Source: Lachnospiraceae bacterium (lineage in GTDB: Bacteria > Bacillota_A > Clostridia > Lachnospirales > Lachnospiraceae). From it: a stretch of DNA of 29,431 bases. Within the stretch, counting starts at the first letter, position 1; each line of letters opens with the position of its first letter. This document shows positions 8,927 to 16,499 of the stretch, piece after piece. The notes under the pieces are model-generated. The model was given only the letters and a program-made list of their open reading frames with translations. It was not told the origin of the DNA and ran no database searches. Both the position numbers and the translations under genes were made by a program. The stretch covers positions 1 through 29,431 of the forward strand of contig JAILPG010000105.1 of assembly GCA_024699595.1 (NCBI GenBank), in the 5' to 3' direction.

Positions 8927-10395
8927 CAGACAACCTCCATGACCACGGCTCTTACATAATCAGCAAGCGGCTTTGAATAAAGCCCGAGAACAAACAGCAC
9001 CAGGGCAAAAACATACAGCGGAAGCAGCATCCTGATACCCGGATCCTTAAAGTCCCCCGTGCACACCTTATCCTTTGGCGGGAAAAATACCCTTGCAACT
9101 ATCGAAAGCATATATATCGCAGTAAGAAGGGATGAGATCATTATCACCGAAAGGCCGATATAAGCCTCCGTATTCATGCTGTCTACGGCAGCTTTTGCGA
9201 TATACCATTTGCTGACAAAGCCCGGCAGCATCGGAACTCCCATAAGGGCAAGGGATGCTATGGTAAAAATGGTAAATATCCGCGGGAGCTTATATCCCAT
9301 CCCGTCAAGCTCATGTATGTAATTCTTCTCAGTCTGGTGGATAACGGCACCGGCACAGAAAAACGAGGTTATCTTAATGAAAGCATGTATCACAAGATGC
9401 ATCAGAGCCCCGATAAGCCCAAGCGGAGTCATTATCGCGGCCGAAAACAGGATATAGGAAAGGTTGCTTATGGTGGAATAGGCAAGTCTTCGCTTAAAAT
9501 GGGTTTCCTTTACCGCCATCGCAGAGCCGTACAGTATCGTAACGACGGTCACGCCCATAACAACCATCTGGGCCCAGGTTCCCTTAAGTATCTGCGTGCC
9601 GAAGCTATAATAGGTAAGTCTTATTATGGCAAAGGCACCGGCCTTTACCACGGCGACCGCATGCAAAAGAGCGGTAACCGGCGTAGGTGCGACACTTGCC
9701 TTGGGAAGCCATGCATTGAAGGGACAGATCGCCGCCTTTACGCCAAATCCCAAAAATGACATTACATATATCAGAAGGAAAATGTTCTCGTTTCCGGGTA
9801 TCTCTGTCTTATCCAGCACTCCTCCCATCGTAAAATTGAGCGTTGCGCCGTTTGTAATGACAAATACCAGACCGATAAAGGCAAAGGCCGCTCCTCCGAG
9901 CGAATAGTAGAGATAAGTCCTGCTTGCAAGGATCGCCTCTCTTGAAAGTGTATGCATCACAAGAGGGAAGGTCACAAGGGTCAGAAGCTCATAGAAGAAA
10001 TACATTGTCAGAAGATCCTCGGAAAAAGCGATCCCGAGGGTCACCCCATAGGTCATTGTATAAAACATGAAAAAGATCGTTCTGTATTTATCATTTTTCA
10101 TGTATTCCAGTGCATAAAGGGTCGCAAAAGGCCACAGAAAAGCAACCAGTCCGCCAAAGATCACGGAAAGCCCGTCCATCTTAAGACTTAGGGACAGCGC
10201 CCTTGTAAATCTTGCAAAAACGAAGGATCCCTGAGGCACATTGAAAATGAACGTAAATACCAGAACACTGGTTATTATAACGATCGATTCAATATATATT
10301 TCTTTGTATTTCTGCTGCCTGAACTTTATTGCCGGAAAGACCATGCCGGCAAAAAAAGGAAGGATGACAGCAATGAACATTAGTGTCTCTTTCAT
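8926..10395 (-). CDS. Complex I/Mrp-type proton-conducting antiporter subunit (MrpD/NuoM-like), 489 aa
   Basis: This is a full-length antiporter-family membrane protein of about 14 helices. The key residues are present: E136 in MYFFYELLTL, K220 in GFGVKAAICPFNAWLPKASV and K251 in AVVKAGAFA. It should take part in H+ and/or Na+ translocation as part of a multi-subunit Mrp/Mbh-like membrane complex. Its sequence is clearly diverged from the other three antiporter subunits in the operon, so this is not a recent duplication. Its ATG lies 51 bases after the preceding gene's stop, and its own stop overlaps the next start (TGATG). Without an oxidoreductase partner in view, whether it works as an antiporter or in a redox pump is inference. 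Confidence 0.85.
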   Translation of the reverse strand: MKETLMFIAVILPFFAGMVFPAIKFRQQKYKEIYIESIVIITSVLVFTFIFNVPQGSFVFARFTRALSLSLKMDGLSVIFGGLVAFLWPFATLYALEYMKNDKYRTIFFMFYTMTYGVTLGIAFSEDLLTMYFFYELLTLVTFPLVMHTLSREAILASRTYLYYSLGGAAFAFIGLVFVITNGATLNFTMGGVLDKTEIPGNENIFLLIYVMSFLGFGVKAAICPFNAWLPKASVAPTPVTALLHAVAVVKAGAFAIIRLTYYSFGTQILKGTWAQMVVMGVTVVTILYGSAMAVKETHFKRRLAYSTISNLSYILFSAAIMTPLGLIGALMHLVIHAFIKITSFFCAGAVIHQTEKNYIHELDGMGYKLPRIFTIFTIASLALMGVPMLPGFVSKWYIAKAAVDSMNTEAYIGLSVIMISSLLTAIYMLSIVARVFFPPKDKVCTGDFKDPGIRMLLPLYVFALVLFVLGLYSKPLADYVRAVVMEVV

Positions 10396-10446
10396 ATCGC
10401 GTCTCTTTTATATCTGTGTATATATCATTTGATCATTATTTCTAAG

Positions 10447-11796
10447 TCAGGAGATCCACAAAGAGGCAAGCCTCTGTATAAGATCCTCCAAAGGTCCCGG
10501 AAACATTCCTATAATGAGGGACAGGACCGTCAATATGATCACCGGTATCAAAAGACTTGATTCCGGCTCTTTCCTTAACTGCTCTTTTCTTAAATCTTTT
10601 TTGTCCCCTATCCCATCTGTCCCGGGATCGGGAATACGGCTTTCGGAGTTACCCTGAGAGTCATCCTCTGCCACAAAAAATCCGTTCATGGTAACCGGCA
10701 GAAGATATCCTGCCGTTAAAAGAGCACTGATCAGTAAAACAACCGGTCCCAGATATCTAAATACAGGAATGCCTGATGCAAGAGCCCCTGTTGCCAGATA
10801 CCATTTGCTTAAGAAGCCTCCTGTCGGAGGTATGCCGATAAGAGCAAGCGAGCATAAGGTGTAGCACCAGAGTGTGACCGGCATTTTTTTCCCGATCCCT
10901 GCGTAATCCGCCGCTTTATTATATCCTGTTTTAATAATAAATATTCCCGCTATGAGGAATAAAGAACTCTTTATAAAGGCATGTGAGAACAGATGGATCA
11001 TGGCTCCGGTAATAGAAGTCCCGCCTGTGATAAAAAGGCCGAAAAGAATATATGAGATCTGGCTCACCGTGGAATAGGCAAGCCTTTTCTTAAAGTACTC
11101 CTCTCTGTATGCCAGTGCGGAACCCATGAACACGGTCACCAGGCTTAGTATCAGCAGTACTGTCTGTACCCAGGTGCCAGTAAAAAAGTCTGCACCGAAT
11201 ACATAGAAGAGAGTACGGATGATACCAAATACTCCAGCCTTTACTATTATTCCCGAAAGTACTGCCGATGCCGGTGCCGGAGCAAGCGGATGAGCCGTCG
11301 TCAGCCAGGCATGCATCGGAAACATGCCTGCCTTCACCGAAAATCCCATCAGCATCAGGAACAGGATCACAAGCATCAGTTTTCTGTCATCACCGTTAAC
11401 ACTGTTAAGTATCCCGCCTGCTGCAAACCTCAGGCTGTCAGCATGCTTATTCAGGAAGAAGATGCCAAGAAGCACCGGATAGGCTCCCGCAAGTGAGTAA
11501 AACAGATATTTAAGGCCTCCCATCACGGCTTCATGGGTCTGTTCATGCATTACAAGCGGAACGGAGCACAATGTCATAAGTTCATAAAAAAGATAAAACG
11601 TGATTAAACTTCCTGAAAATGACATGGCAATAAGCACGAAAAATACCGCAAAATAAAAGATATAGTATCTCTTCCGGTTTTCCTCATGTTTCATATAGAC
11701 CGGGGTATATATGAGGATGGCAATAAAGACGATGCTTACAAGCACCGCAAACATTATTCCAAGCTCATCCGGTTTAAAATAAAACAGTTCCTGCAT
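10447..11796 (-). CDS. Complex I/Mrp-type antiporter subunit lacking the first two helices, 449 aa
   Basis: The protein has the antiporter core with E72 in FYLFYELMTL, K155 in GFSVKAGMFPMHAWLTTAHP and K186 in GIIVKAG. Compared with its 489-residue neighbour the glutamate comes about 64 residues earlier. The N-terminal two helices usual in the family are therefore missing, and the protein starts at the helix that normally precedes the YMxxE loop. I use the ATG at 11796; the frame is also open to a GTG and TTG just upstream (to 11808), which would add only four residues. The ribosome binding site is weak (GGTGGCGG). It follows the MrpD gene in the same operon. The residues after the last core helices include a hydrophilic stretch near 380-410 before two final helices. 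The ion-channel residues are intact, so I call it a gene and not a pseudogene. Confidence 0.8.
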   Translation of the reverse strand: MQELFYFKPDELGIMFAVLVSIVFIAILIYTPVYMKHEENRKRYYIFYFAVFFVLIAMSFSGSLITFYLFYELMTLCSVPLVMHEQTHEAVMGGLKYLFYSLAGAYPVLLGIFFLNKHADSLRFAAGGILNSVNGDDRKLMLVILFLMLMGFSVKAGMFPMHAWLTTAHPLAPAPASAVLSGIIVKAGVFGIIRTLFYVFGADFFTGTWVQTVLLILSLVTVFMGSALAYREEYFKKRLAYSTVSQISYILFGLFITGGTSITGAMIHLFSHAFIKSSLFLIAGIFIIKTGYNKAADYAGIGKKMPVTLWCYTLCSLALIGIPPTGGFLSKWYLATGALASGIPVFRYLGPVVLLISALLTAGYLLPVTMNGFFVAEDDSQGNSESRIPDPGTDGIGDKKDLRKEQLRKEPESSLLIPVIILTVLSLIIGMFPGPLEDLIQRLASLWIS

Positions 11797-11861
11797 ATCC
11801 GCCACCAAATATTATTTCGCCGCTCTCTATCCTGAGAAATTACTGATCCAAAAGCATTTCC

Positions 11862-13361
11862 CTATGAAAAGAGCGAAAGCCCCTCATGTATCAGACTGTT
11901 AAATATTTCCGAACTCATTCCGAGTATCAGGTTTACCAGTATAAATCCAACGATGGTAAGGCCATAGGACGGCCTGTCCTTAAAGCTGAACCTCTGATCA
12001 CTGTAAGGTCCCCCCGGAGCAGGCGTATATATCCTGATCACCGTTTTCATAAAGTAGATCGCGTTTAAGATAACGCTTATGGCAAGCACTACAAGAGTCG
12101 GTATTGATTTTCCCTCTACATCTATGCCGGCCTCGGCAAACAATAGCTTTGAAATAAAGCCTGAAAACATGGGTATTCCGACCATGGACAGTGCCCCGAC
12201 AAAGAATCCGAGTCCCGCCACCCTGTTTCTGAAGGCAGCTCCCGTAACATGGACAAATTCACGCTTATACCCCGAAACATCCGTAAGTCCTATTGCCGCA
12301 ATGAAAAGAAGTGATTTCGTGGCTCCGTGGGAGAGCATCTGGAAGATACTGGCTTCCATTCCAAGCTCTGTAGCAAGACCGAAACCCATAAAGATATACC
12401 CTATCTGTGCTATTGAGGAATAGGCTATCATTCTCCTTATGTCACTCTCTCTTATAGCCCTTACGGAACCCGCTATCATTGCAGTCAGTCCGAACACATA
12501 GAAAATATCCAGGATATGTGAGGAGGCAAACACTTCATAGCCTATGACCCTGTAGATTATCTTAATGAGTAGGAAGATATAACCCTTAGAGACCAGAGAT
12601 GAAAGGATCGCTGCCGAGCTTACCGTAGAGTATCCGTAAGCATCGGGTAGCCATGCATGAAACGGAAAAAGTGCACTCTTTACTGCAAGTCCCACGCTGA
12701 TCAGCGTGATCATCACAAGAAGCGGCATTTTATATTCCCCCGATGAATAGATGACCTCAATAGACTCCTTAATGTTGCTCATAAGAAGGTGTCCGGTGAT
12801 GTCATAGATCATACAGATTCCAAGTAATAAAAGACCCGAACCTATAAGACTCATGATCATGTATCTTACCGCTGCTATATATGTCCTTCCTATCCTTCTG
12901 ATCATTATGAGTCCGCAGGCGGAGATCGTATTTATCTCAACAAACACATAAGCCGTGAACAGGTCATTTGTATATACAAGGGCAAGAAGCGAACTGAGCA
13001 TCAGGTCCACGAGGATATAATAGAGATTATGCCTGTCCTCATCCACTTCATCGTCAAGCTTCTGATGACCGCCGATAACGCTTAAAAACATTATTACCGA
13101 GAAAAATGCCGCCATCATTGCTTCAAGAGGGCCGAAACGTATCTCGTTTCCAAAGGGAGCAGGGAAATGACCCATCATGTAGGTCACACACTCCCCCCTC
13201 TTATGCAGGCTTACAAGAAGTACGGATGACATGACAAAGACGACTGAGATCATGATCGCATTCAGCCATTTTGCAGCCTTTTTCGGCAAAACAGAGGAAA
13301 TGATCCCCGAAAGCATGGAAAGCATTATTGAAAAGAATGGAAAATTATCAATAAATCCCAC
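11862..13361 (-). CDS. mrpD: Mrp antiporter subunit D, 499 aa
   Basis: This membrane protein is the most MrpD/MbhH-like of the four antiporter subunits. The channel residues are E142 in AYVFVEINTISACG, K228 in VGLAVKSALFPFHAWLPDAY and K259 in SSLVSKGY. In Mrp complexes MrpD carries one of the ion routes of the Na+(or other cation)/H+ exchanger. The start is GTG, overlapping the MrpC stop by one base (TAGTG), and it is preceded by AAGGAG at good spacing. Direct adjacency of MrpC then MrpD is the canonical Mrp/Mbh order. Length is normal for the family. Confidence 0.88.
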   Translation of the reverse strand: MGFIDNFPFFSIMLSMLSGIISSVLPKKAAKWLNAIMISVVFVMSSVLLVSLHKRGECVTYMMGHFPAPFGNEIRFGPLEAMMAAFFSVIMFLSVIGGHQKLDDEVDEDRHNLYYILVDLMLSSLLALVYTNDLFTAYVFVEINTISACGLIMIRRIGRTYIAAVRYMIMSLIGSGLLLLGICMIYDITGHLLMSNIKESIEVIYSSGEYKMPLLVMITLISVGLAVKSALFPFHAWLPDAYGYSTVSSAAILSSLVSKGYIFLLIKIIYRVIGYEVFASSHILDIFYVFGLTAMIAGSVRAIRESDIRRMIAYSSIAQIGYIFMGFGLATELGMEASIFQMLSHGATKSLLFIAAIGLTDVSGYKREFVHVTGAAFRNRVAGLGFFVGALSMVGIPMFSGFISKLLFAEAGIDVEGKSIPTLVVLAISVILNAIYFMKTVIRIYTPAPGGPYSDQRFSFKDRPSYGLTIVGFILVNLILGMSSEIFNSLIHEGLSLFS

Positions 13362-13735
13362 TATCTTTTCTCCTTTCTGAGCCTTGTGGATATCTCATCA
13401 AGATTCAGAGTATGAAAACGTCTGTACAGCTGTAAGACAAGTGCAAGCATCAGTGCGGTAACAGATACGGATACCACGATACCCGTAAGGACAAGTCCTG
13501 CGGGGATAGGATTTACATAGGCCTCTGCCTTTTGTATCCCGTCGGTGATAATGGGTGCTTTTCTGCCTGCTATATAACCTTTTTCGGTCAAAAAGAGATA
13601 GATCGCGGAATCCATGATATTAAAGCCGATTATCTTCTTGATCAGATTCCTCTGGAGTAACAGGTTTGAAAACCCTATGGCAAACAGAAGCATTGCGACC
13701 GCTTCACCGTAATTTGCAAACAATCCGGCCTCCAT
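13361..13735 (-). CDS. mrpC: Mrp antiporter subunit C (NuoK-like), 124 aa
   Basis: This is a small three-helix membrane protein. It has the MrpC/NuoK pattern: LLFAIGFSNLLLQRNLIKKI, then NIMDSAIYLFL, and after a short loop PIPAGLVLTGIVVSVSVTAL near residues 77-96. NuoK-type subunits form part of the ion-transfer channel between antiporter subunits. The ATG follows directly after the TAA of the MrpB-fusion gene with no gap. Its stop overlaps the MrpD start. Length (about 110-125) is normal. Confidence 0.88.
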   Translation of the reverse strand: MEAGLFANYGEAVAMLLFAIGFSNLLLQRNLIKKIIGFNIMDSAIYLFLTEKGYIAGRKAPIITDGIQKAEAYVNPIPAGLVLTGIVVSVSVTALMLALVLQLYRRFHTLNLDEISTRLRKEKR

Positions 13736-14713
13736 TTAAAAATCCCCCTTACGAAACATGCAGTAAAACGTATACATTGTGCAGGAAACCACAAGTCCCA
13801 CACAGATATCGAGAGGAAGTATCAGCCCGGCGCTTAAGATCGCACCCGGTATACCCTTGGGAATGTGACTCTCCAGATGATTGGCTCCGGTAAAGAACGA
13901 ATAGCTCTTTGCCAGACAATAGAAGGTGAGAGCCGAAACACTAACGATCTTATAGGTCTTCTCCACAAAAAAGCGCTCGGTCTTTCCAAATCCGAATGCG
14001 TTAAGATACAGGATAAGCCCGGCTCCTATTATGGCACCCCCAGAAAAGCCGCCTCCCGGCGAGAGGTGTCCGTTTAGTATGATGCATATTCCAAAAAGCG
14101 CTATCATCGGCATCAGTGATCTTGCGCAGACCATAAGGATGATATCGTTCTTGGGCTCTAAACGTCTGTCATTGGTCACTTCTTCATATTTCTGCGGATC
14201 CTTCTTCTTAAGGGACGGATCGACCTTTAAAAGAATGAGAACGGTAATGGTGGCTATGAACAGCACGTTTGACTCTCCAAAGGTGTCAAATGCCCTGTAA
14301 TCAAGGATCATGCCCGCCACGATATTGGTGGCGCCGGTCTCCTCAAGTCCGTTTTCAATGTATCTTACGGGTACTTCGTTGTCCGCCGGGTTATCGGGAT
14401 CGCCTACCGGCGGAAGATACAGTACGTTTACAAACAGTATGACAAACATGGTAAGACAGAAAAGGATAGAGATAAACTTATATATCTTCCTGAATCTTAG
14501 GATGAGCCTGTTATTATCCGTATCATAGATGTTCTCAAGCATCATCTGCTTTTCACGCAGGCGCTCGTTTATGGACTCTTCACTTTCCTCATATTCCTTT
14601 TTGGGTCTTTGCTCAAGCTTTCCGATATAGGGATCCTTATCACCCTTAAGCCATCTGAAATACTTAAAGGAAAATGTTTTTTCGTATTCTTTCCTGCTCT
14701 TTTCCCTGCTCAT
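13736..14713 (-). CDS. mrpB: Fused MbhE-MrpB (MbhF) membrane subunit with charged N-terminal extension, 325 aa
   Basis: Two Mbh/Mrp modules are joined in one chain. After about 75 hydrophilic, strongly charged residues come a helix and a periplasmic stretch with NIVAGMILDYRAFDTFGE (130-147), the MbhE-like signature. The second half has GHLSPGGGFSGGAI (from 215), the hallmark of MrpB. In canonical Mrp, the MbhD/E parts sit at the C-terminus of MrpA; here they are split off, and the E part is fused to MrpB instead. The gene starts with an ATG one base after the stop of the DUF4040 gene, with a GGAGG box. It contributes to the membrane core of the complex. The long cytoplasmic N-terminus is unusual; its function is unknown. 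Confidence 0.85.
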   Translation of the reverse strand: MSREKSRKEYEKTFSFKYFRWLKGDKDPYIGKLEQRPKKEYEESEESINERLREKQMMLENIYDTDNNRLILRFRKIYKFISILFCLTMFVILFVNVLYLPPVGDPDNPADNEVPVRYIENGLEETGATNIVAGMILDYRAFDTFGESNVLFIATITVLILLKVDPSLKKKDPQKYEEVTNDRRLEPKNDIILMVCARSLMPMIALFGICIILNGHLSPGGGFSGGAIIGAGLILYLNAFGFGKTERFFVEKTYKIVSVSALTFYCLAKSYSFFTGANHLESHIPKGIPGAILSAGLILPLDICVGLVVSCTMYTFYCMFRKGDF

Positions 14714-14714
14714 G

Positions 14715-15020
14715 TCAGTCCTCCGTTTCAGACTCAGGAATCTGCTTTAGATCAGAGCCTTTTTCCTCTGCGGGATCCTTCTCCACATCGATCGCTCTTA
14801 TCCGCTTAAAACATCCGAAAAACAGAAGCGTGGTAACACCCGCTCCCACTGCTGCCTCGGTTATCGCAAGATCGGGTGCCTGAAGACACATCCAGATCAT
14901 CGACATTATGAGGCTGAATGACATATAGATCAGTATTGAATTAAGCAGATTGTTTGAAAAGCTGACCGCCACTGCACAGCTTATCAGAAAGACAAACAGG
15001 ATGATCTGAAAGACCGTCAT
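14715..15020 (-). CDS. MbhD-like subunit (DUF4040), 101 aa
   Basis: This small membrane protein of about three helices has QAPDLAITEAAVGAG at residues 47-61, the diagnostic motif of the MbhD/DUF4040 family, equivalent to part of the C-terminal region of MrpA. A hydrophilic acidic tail of about 25 residues follows. The gene overlaps the MrpG stop by four bases (ATGA), a sign of translational coupling. It supplies a channel element between antiporter modules in Mbh and Mrp complexes. Confidence 0.87.
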   Translation of the reverse strand: MTVFQIILFVFLISCAVAVSFSNNLLNSILIYMSFSLIMSMIWMCLQAPDLAITEAAVGAGVTTLLFFGCFKRIRAIDVEKDPAEEKGSDLKQIPESETED

Positions 15021-15433
15021 TTCTCATCCTCCTCACTCTTATCATTCTCCGCCTCTGATCCCCCGGAGCTTTCGTTTGCATCATACAGCGCTTCCTTTAC
15101 ATATAGTTCACCAAGCTCCTCTTTTTTCAGATAATGTGTCAGGCTGTCATTTGTATAAGTCTCCATTCTGGAGATAAGATGCCCCGATACCGGAGACGTT
15201 ATCCACAGAAATACAAGTACCAGTACCATCTTAAGGGTCGTAAAGTTAAGCCCTGATATGAACATAAGCCCAAGAAGCGCGCAAAGAAGCCCAAGGGTGT
15301 CCCCCATGGCCGCCGCATGCATTCTGTTTAACACATATTTCATTTTAAATATGCCTATTATCTCCGATGCGAATATGAAAAGCGATATGGCAAGCAACAC
15401 CAGCCCCAATATCAGCCTTATCCATTCAAACAT
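15017..15433 (-). CDS. mrpG: Mrp antiporter subunit G, 138 aa
   Basis: This is a three-helix membrane protein with the MrpG/MbhC signature: GIFKMKYVLNRMHAAAMGDTLG near residues 28-49, then a helix with LLCALLGLMFISG and the LVFLWITSPVSGHLISR segment. The C-terminal 40 residues are acidic and hydrophilic. The ATG is preceded by GGGAG. It belongs to the Mrp operon between MrpF and the DUF4040 gene and overlaps the latter by four bases. Confidence 0.87.
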   Translation of the reverse strand: MFEWIRLILGLVLLAISLFIFASEIIGIFKMKYVLNRMHAAAMGDTLGLLCALLGLMFISGLNFTTLKMVLVLVFLWITSPVSGHLISRMETYTNDSLTHYLKKEELGELYVKEALYDANESSGGSEAENDKSEEDEK

Positions 15434-15476
15434 TGTTTTATTCTCCCTGATCTTTTCCCTTATCTCTCGTCATATA

Positions 15477-15503
15477 GTGAACGAATTGATTTATTTCGTT
15501 TAC
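15477..15503 (-). other. Intercistronic hairpin between mrpF and mrpG
   Basis: GTGAACGAA and TTCGTTTAC form a nine-pair stem with one G-T pair immediately after the MrpF stop, in the only sizeable gap (71 bases) among the first seven Mrp genes. It lacks a T-run, so it is more likely an RNA-stability or translation element than a terminator. Confidence 0.35.
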
Positions 15504-15504
15504 G

Positions 15505-15882
15505 CTATTCTTCGGTATCATCCGTTATATCTGAAAACTCCGATCTTTCCATATAATCCTGCATGAAAAGATCTTCCTTCATCATTTCCTCTTCCTTCTT
15601 CCTCTCTGCATATATACCCATGTACAGCTTGGTAATGAGGACCACTGCTAAAAAGCTTATCATGGCGTATACCAAAGCCACATCCACCAGATAACCCTCA
15701 TTAAGATAGAGCGCGAGGATGCATATCATCACCATCACTATCGTTCCCATCATGTTTACTGACATCAGTCTGTCGGCGATCTTTGGCCCCCTTATCGCCC
15801 TGATGAGACAGCAAAACAAAAAGACGGCAAGTATACAAAGGATAATGGGAAAGGCTGTTTGTGTAACCTGATTATTTATCAT
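15505..15882 (-). CDS. mrpF: Mrp antiporter subunit F, 125 aa
   Basis: This three-helix membrane protein has the MrpF/MbhB signature IRAIRGPKIADRLMSVNMMG near residues 28-47, followed by GYLVDVALVYAMISFLAVV. About 30 hydrophilic residues with many Glu and Asp follow the last helix, longer than in typical MrpF (about 90-100 residues). The start overlaps the MrpE gene by 11 bases, and a GGAGG box lies within the MrpE coding end. Confidence 0.87.
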   Translation of the reverse strand: MINNQVTQTAFPIILCILAVFLFCCLIRAIRGPKIADRLMSVNMMGTIVMVMICILALYLNEGYLVDVALVYAMISFLAVVLITKLYMGIYAERKKEEEMMKEDLFMQDYMERSEFSDITDDTEE

Positions 15883-16345
15883 CCATGACCTCCTCCATCT
15901 TTCTTAATATATGCACAAAAGAAGACTCATCAAGGTTCATGGCAAGCTCCTTATCCAGACAGTGGACCACAAAATCACCGCCTTCAAGCGAAACGGTGAT
16001 CGTACCCGGAGTCAGCGTTATGGAATTTGCAAGAAGGACTCTTAAGGAATTTGTCTTTATATCGGTTGTAAAATGTACAAGGACGGGTTCAAGCTCATAT
16101 CTGTTGCTCATTATCAGCCTGAATGCGCTTATATTTGCCTTTACTATCTCGATGATCAGATTAAGGATATACCATACGACCAGATAAGATCTCTTAAACA
16201 GCTGAATGTCCTTTGACAGACTGAAATTAAGAAATCTGCACATGAAAAAATATATGATGCCGGAAGCGATAAGACCGAAAACAAGTATCTCCGGTGTGAT
16301 CTTTCCGTTAAAGATTATCCACAAAAGGACTAAAACAATATACAT
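15872..16345 (-). CDS. mrpE: Mrp antiporter subunit E, 157 aa; first gene of the Mrp operon
   Basis: It has two or three N-terminal helices and then a soluble domain containing LANSITLTPGTITVSLEG, the MrpE/MbhA hallmark. MrpE is needed for full activity or assembly of Mrp complexes. The ATG at 16345 has a GGGAGGG ribosome binding site four bases upstream. A promoter with two palindromes in the leader lies just upstream, so this is the operon's leading gene. Length is normal for the family. Confidence 0.9.
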   Translation of the reverse strand: MYIVLVLLWIIFNGKITPEILVFGLIASGIIYFFMCRFLNFSLSKDIQLFKRSYLVVWYILNLIIEIVKANISAFRLIMSNRYELEPVLVHFTTDIKTNSLRVLLANSITLTPGTITVSLEGGDFVVHCLDKELAMNLDESSFVHILRKMEEVMDDK

Positions 16346-16371
16346 TTAACCCTCCCGAGATTTCCGAGGAA

Positions 16372-16417
16372 AACTGATCATATCAGTTATTTCTTGGGAA
16401 AACGCTGATTATATCAG
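16372..16417. promoter_or_regulatory. Two near-identical palindromes in the Mrp operon leader
   Basis: AACTGAT-CAT-ATCAGTT (16372-16388) and CTGAT-TAT-ATCAG (16405-16417) share the core CTGAT(C/T)ATATCAG. Their centres are 31 bases apart, close to three helical turns. Each is preceded on the plus strand by GGAAAA, so they also form a direct repeat. They lie just downstream of the predicted Mrp promoter, which would suit a repressor. I do not recognise the motif as a known regulator site. Confidence 0.55.
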
Positions 16418-16426
16418 TCTTTTTTT

Positions 16427-16454
16427 AGTATAGCCAATTATGTAAAAAAGTCAA
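16427..16454 (-). promoter_or_regulatory. Predicted promoter of the Mrp operon
   Basis: On the minus strand TTGACT (16449-16454) and TATACT (16427-16432) are separated by 16 bases. Transcription would start near 16420, giving a leader of about 75 bases that carries both palindromes and the GGGAGGG ribosome binding site. Confidence 0.65.
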
Positions 16455-16499
16455 AACGTTGTGCTTTATCACAGCCGGATTTTGATATACAATACCTGT

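Noticed and set aside
9313..9759. Plus-strand frame of 148 codons, rich in Lys/Arg/His, opposite an antiporter gene
   Set aside because: It is an antisense shadow of a well-supported membrane protein; the composition is what a reversed hydrophobic gene gives.
10447..11796. Pseudogene or frameshifted antiporter
   Set aside because: Although N-terminally short, the frame is open and the Glu and Lys channel residues are intact; no continuation of the missing helices was found upstream.
6746..13361. Tandem recent duplication of antiporter genes
   Set aside because: The four proteins share only family-level motifs and differ in length and termini, so they are old paralogues and not a recent repeat.
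6746..16345. Membrane-bound hydrogenase or complex I operon
   Set aside because: No NiFe-hydrogenase large or small subunit, no NuoB/C/D/I-like or ferredoxin protein is encoded in or beside the cluster.
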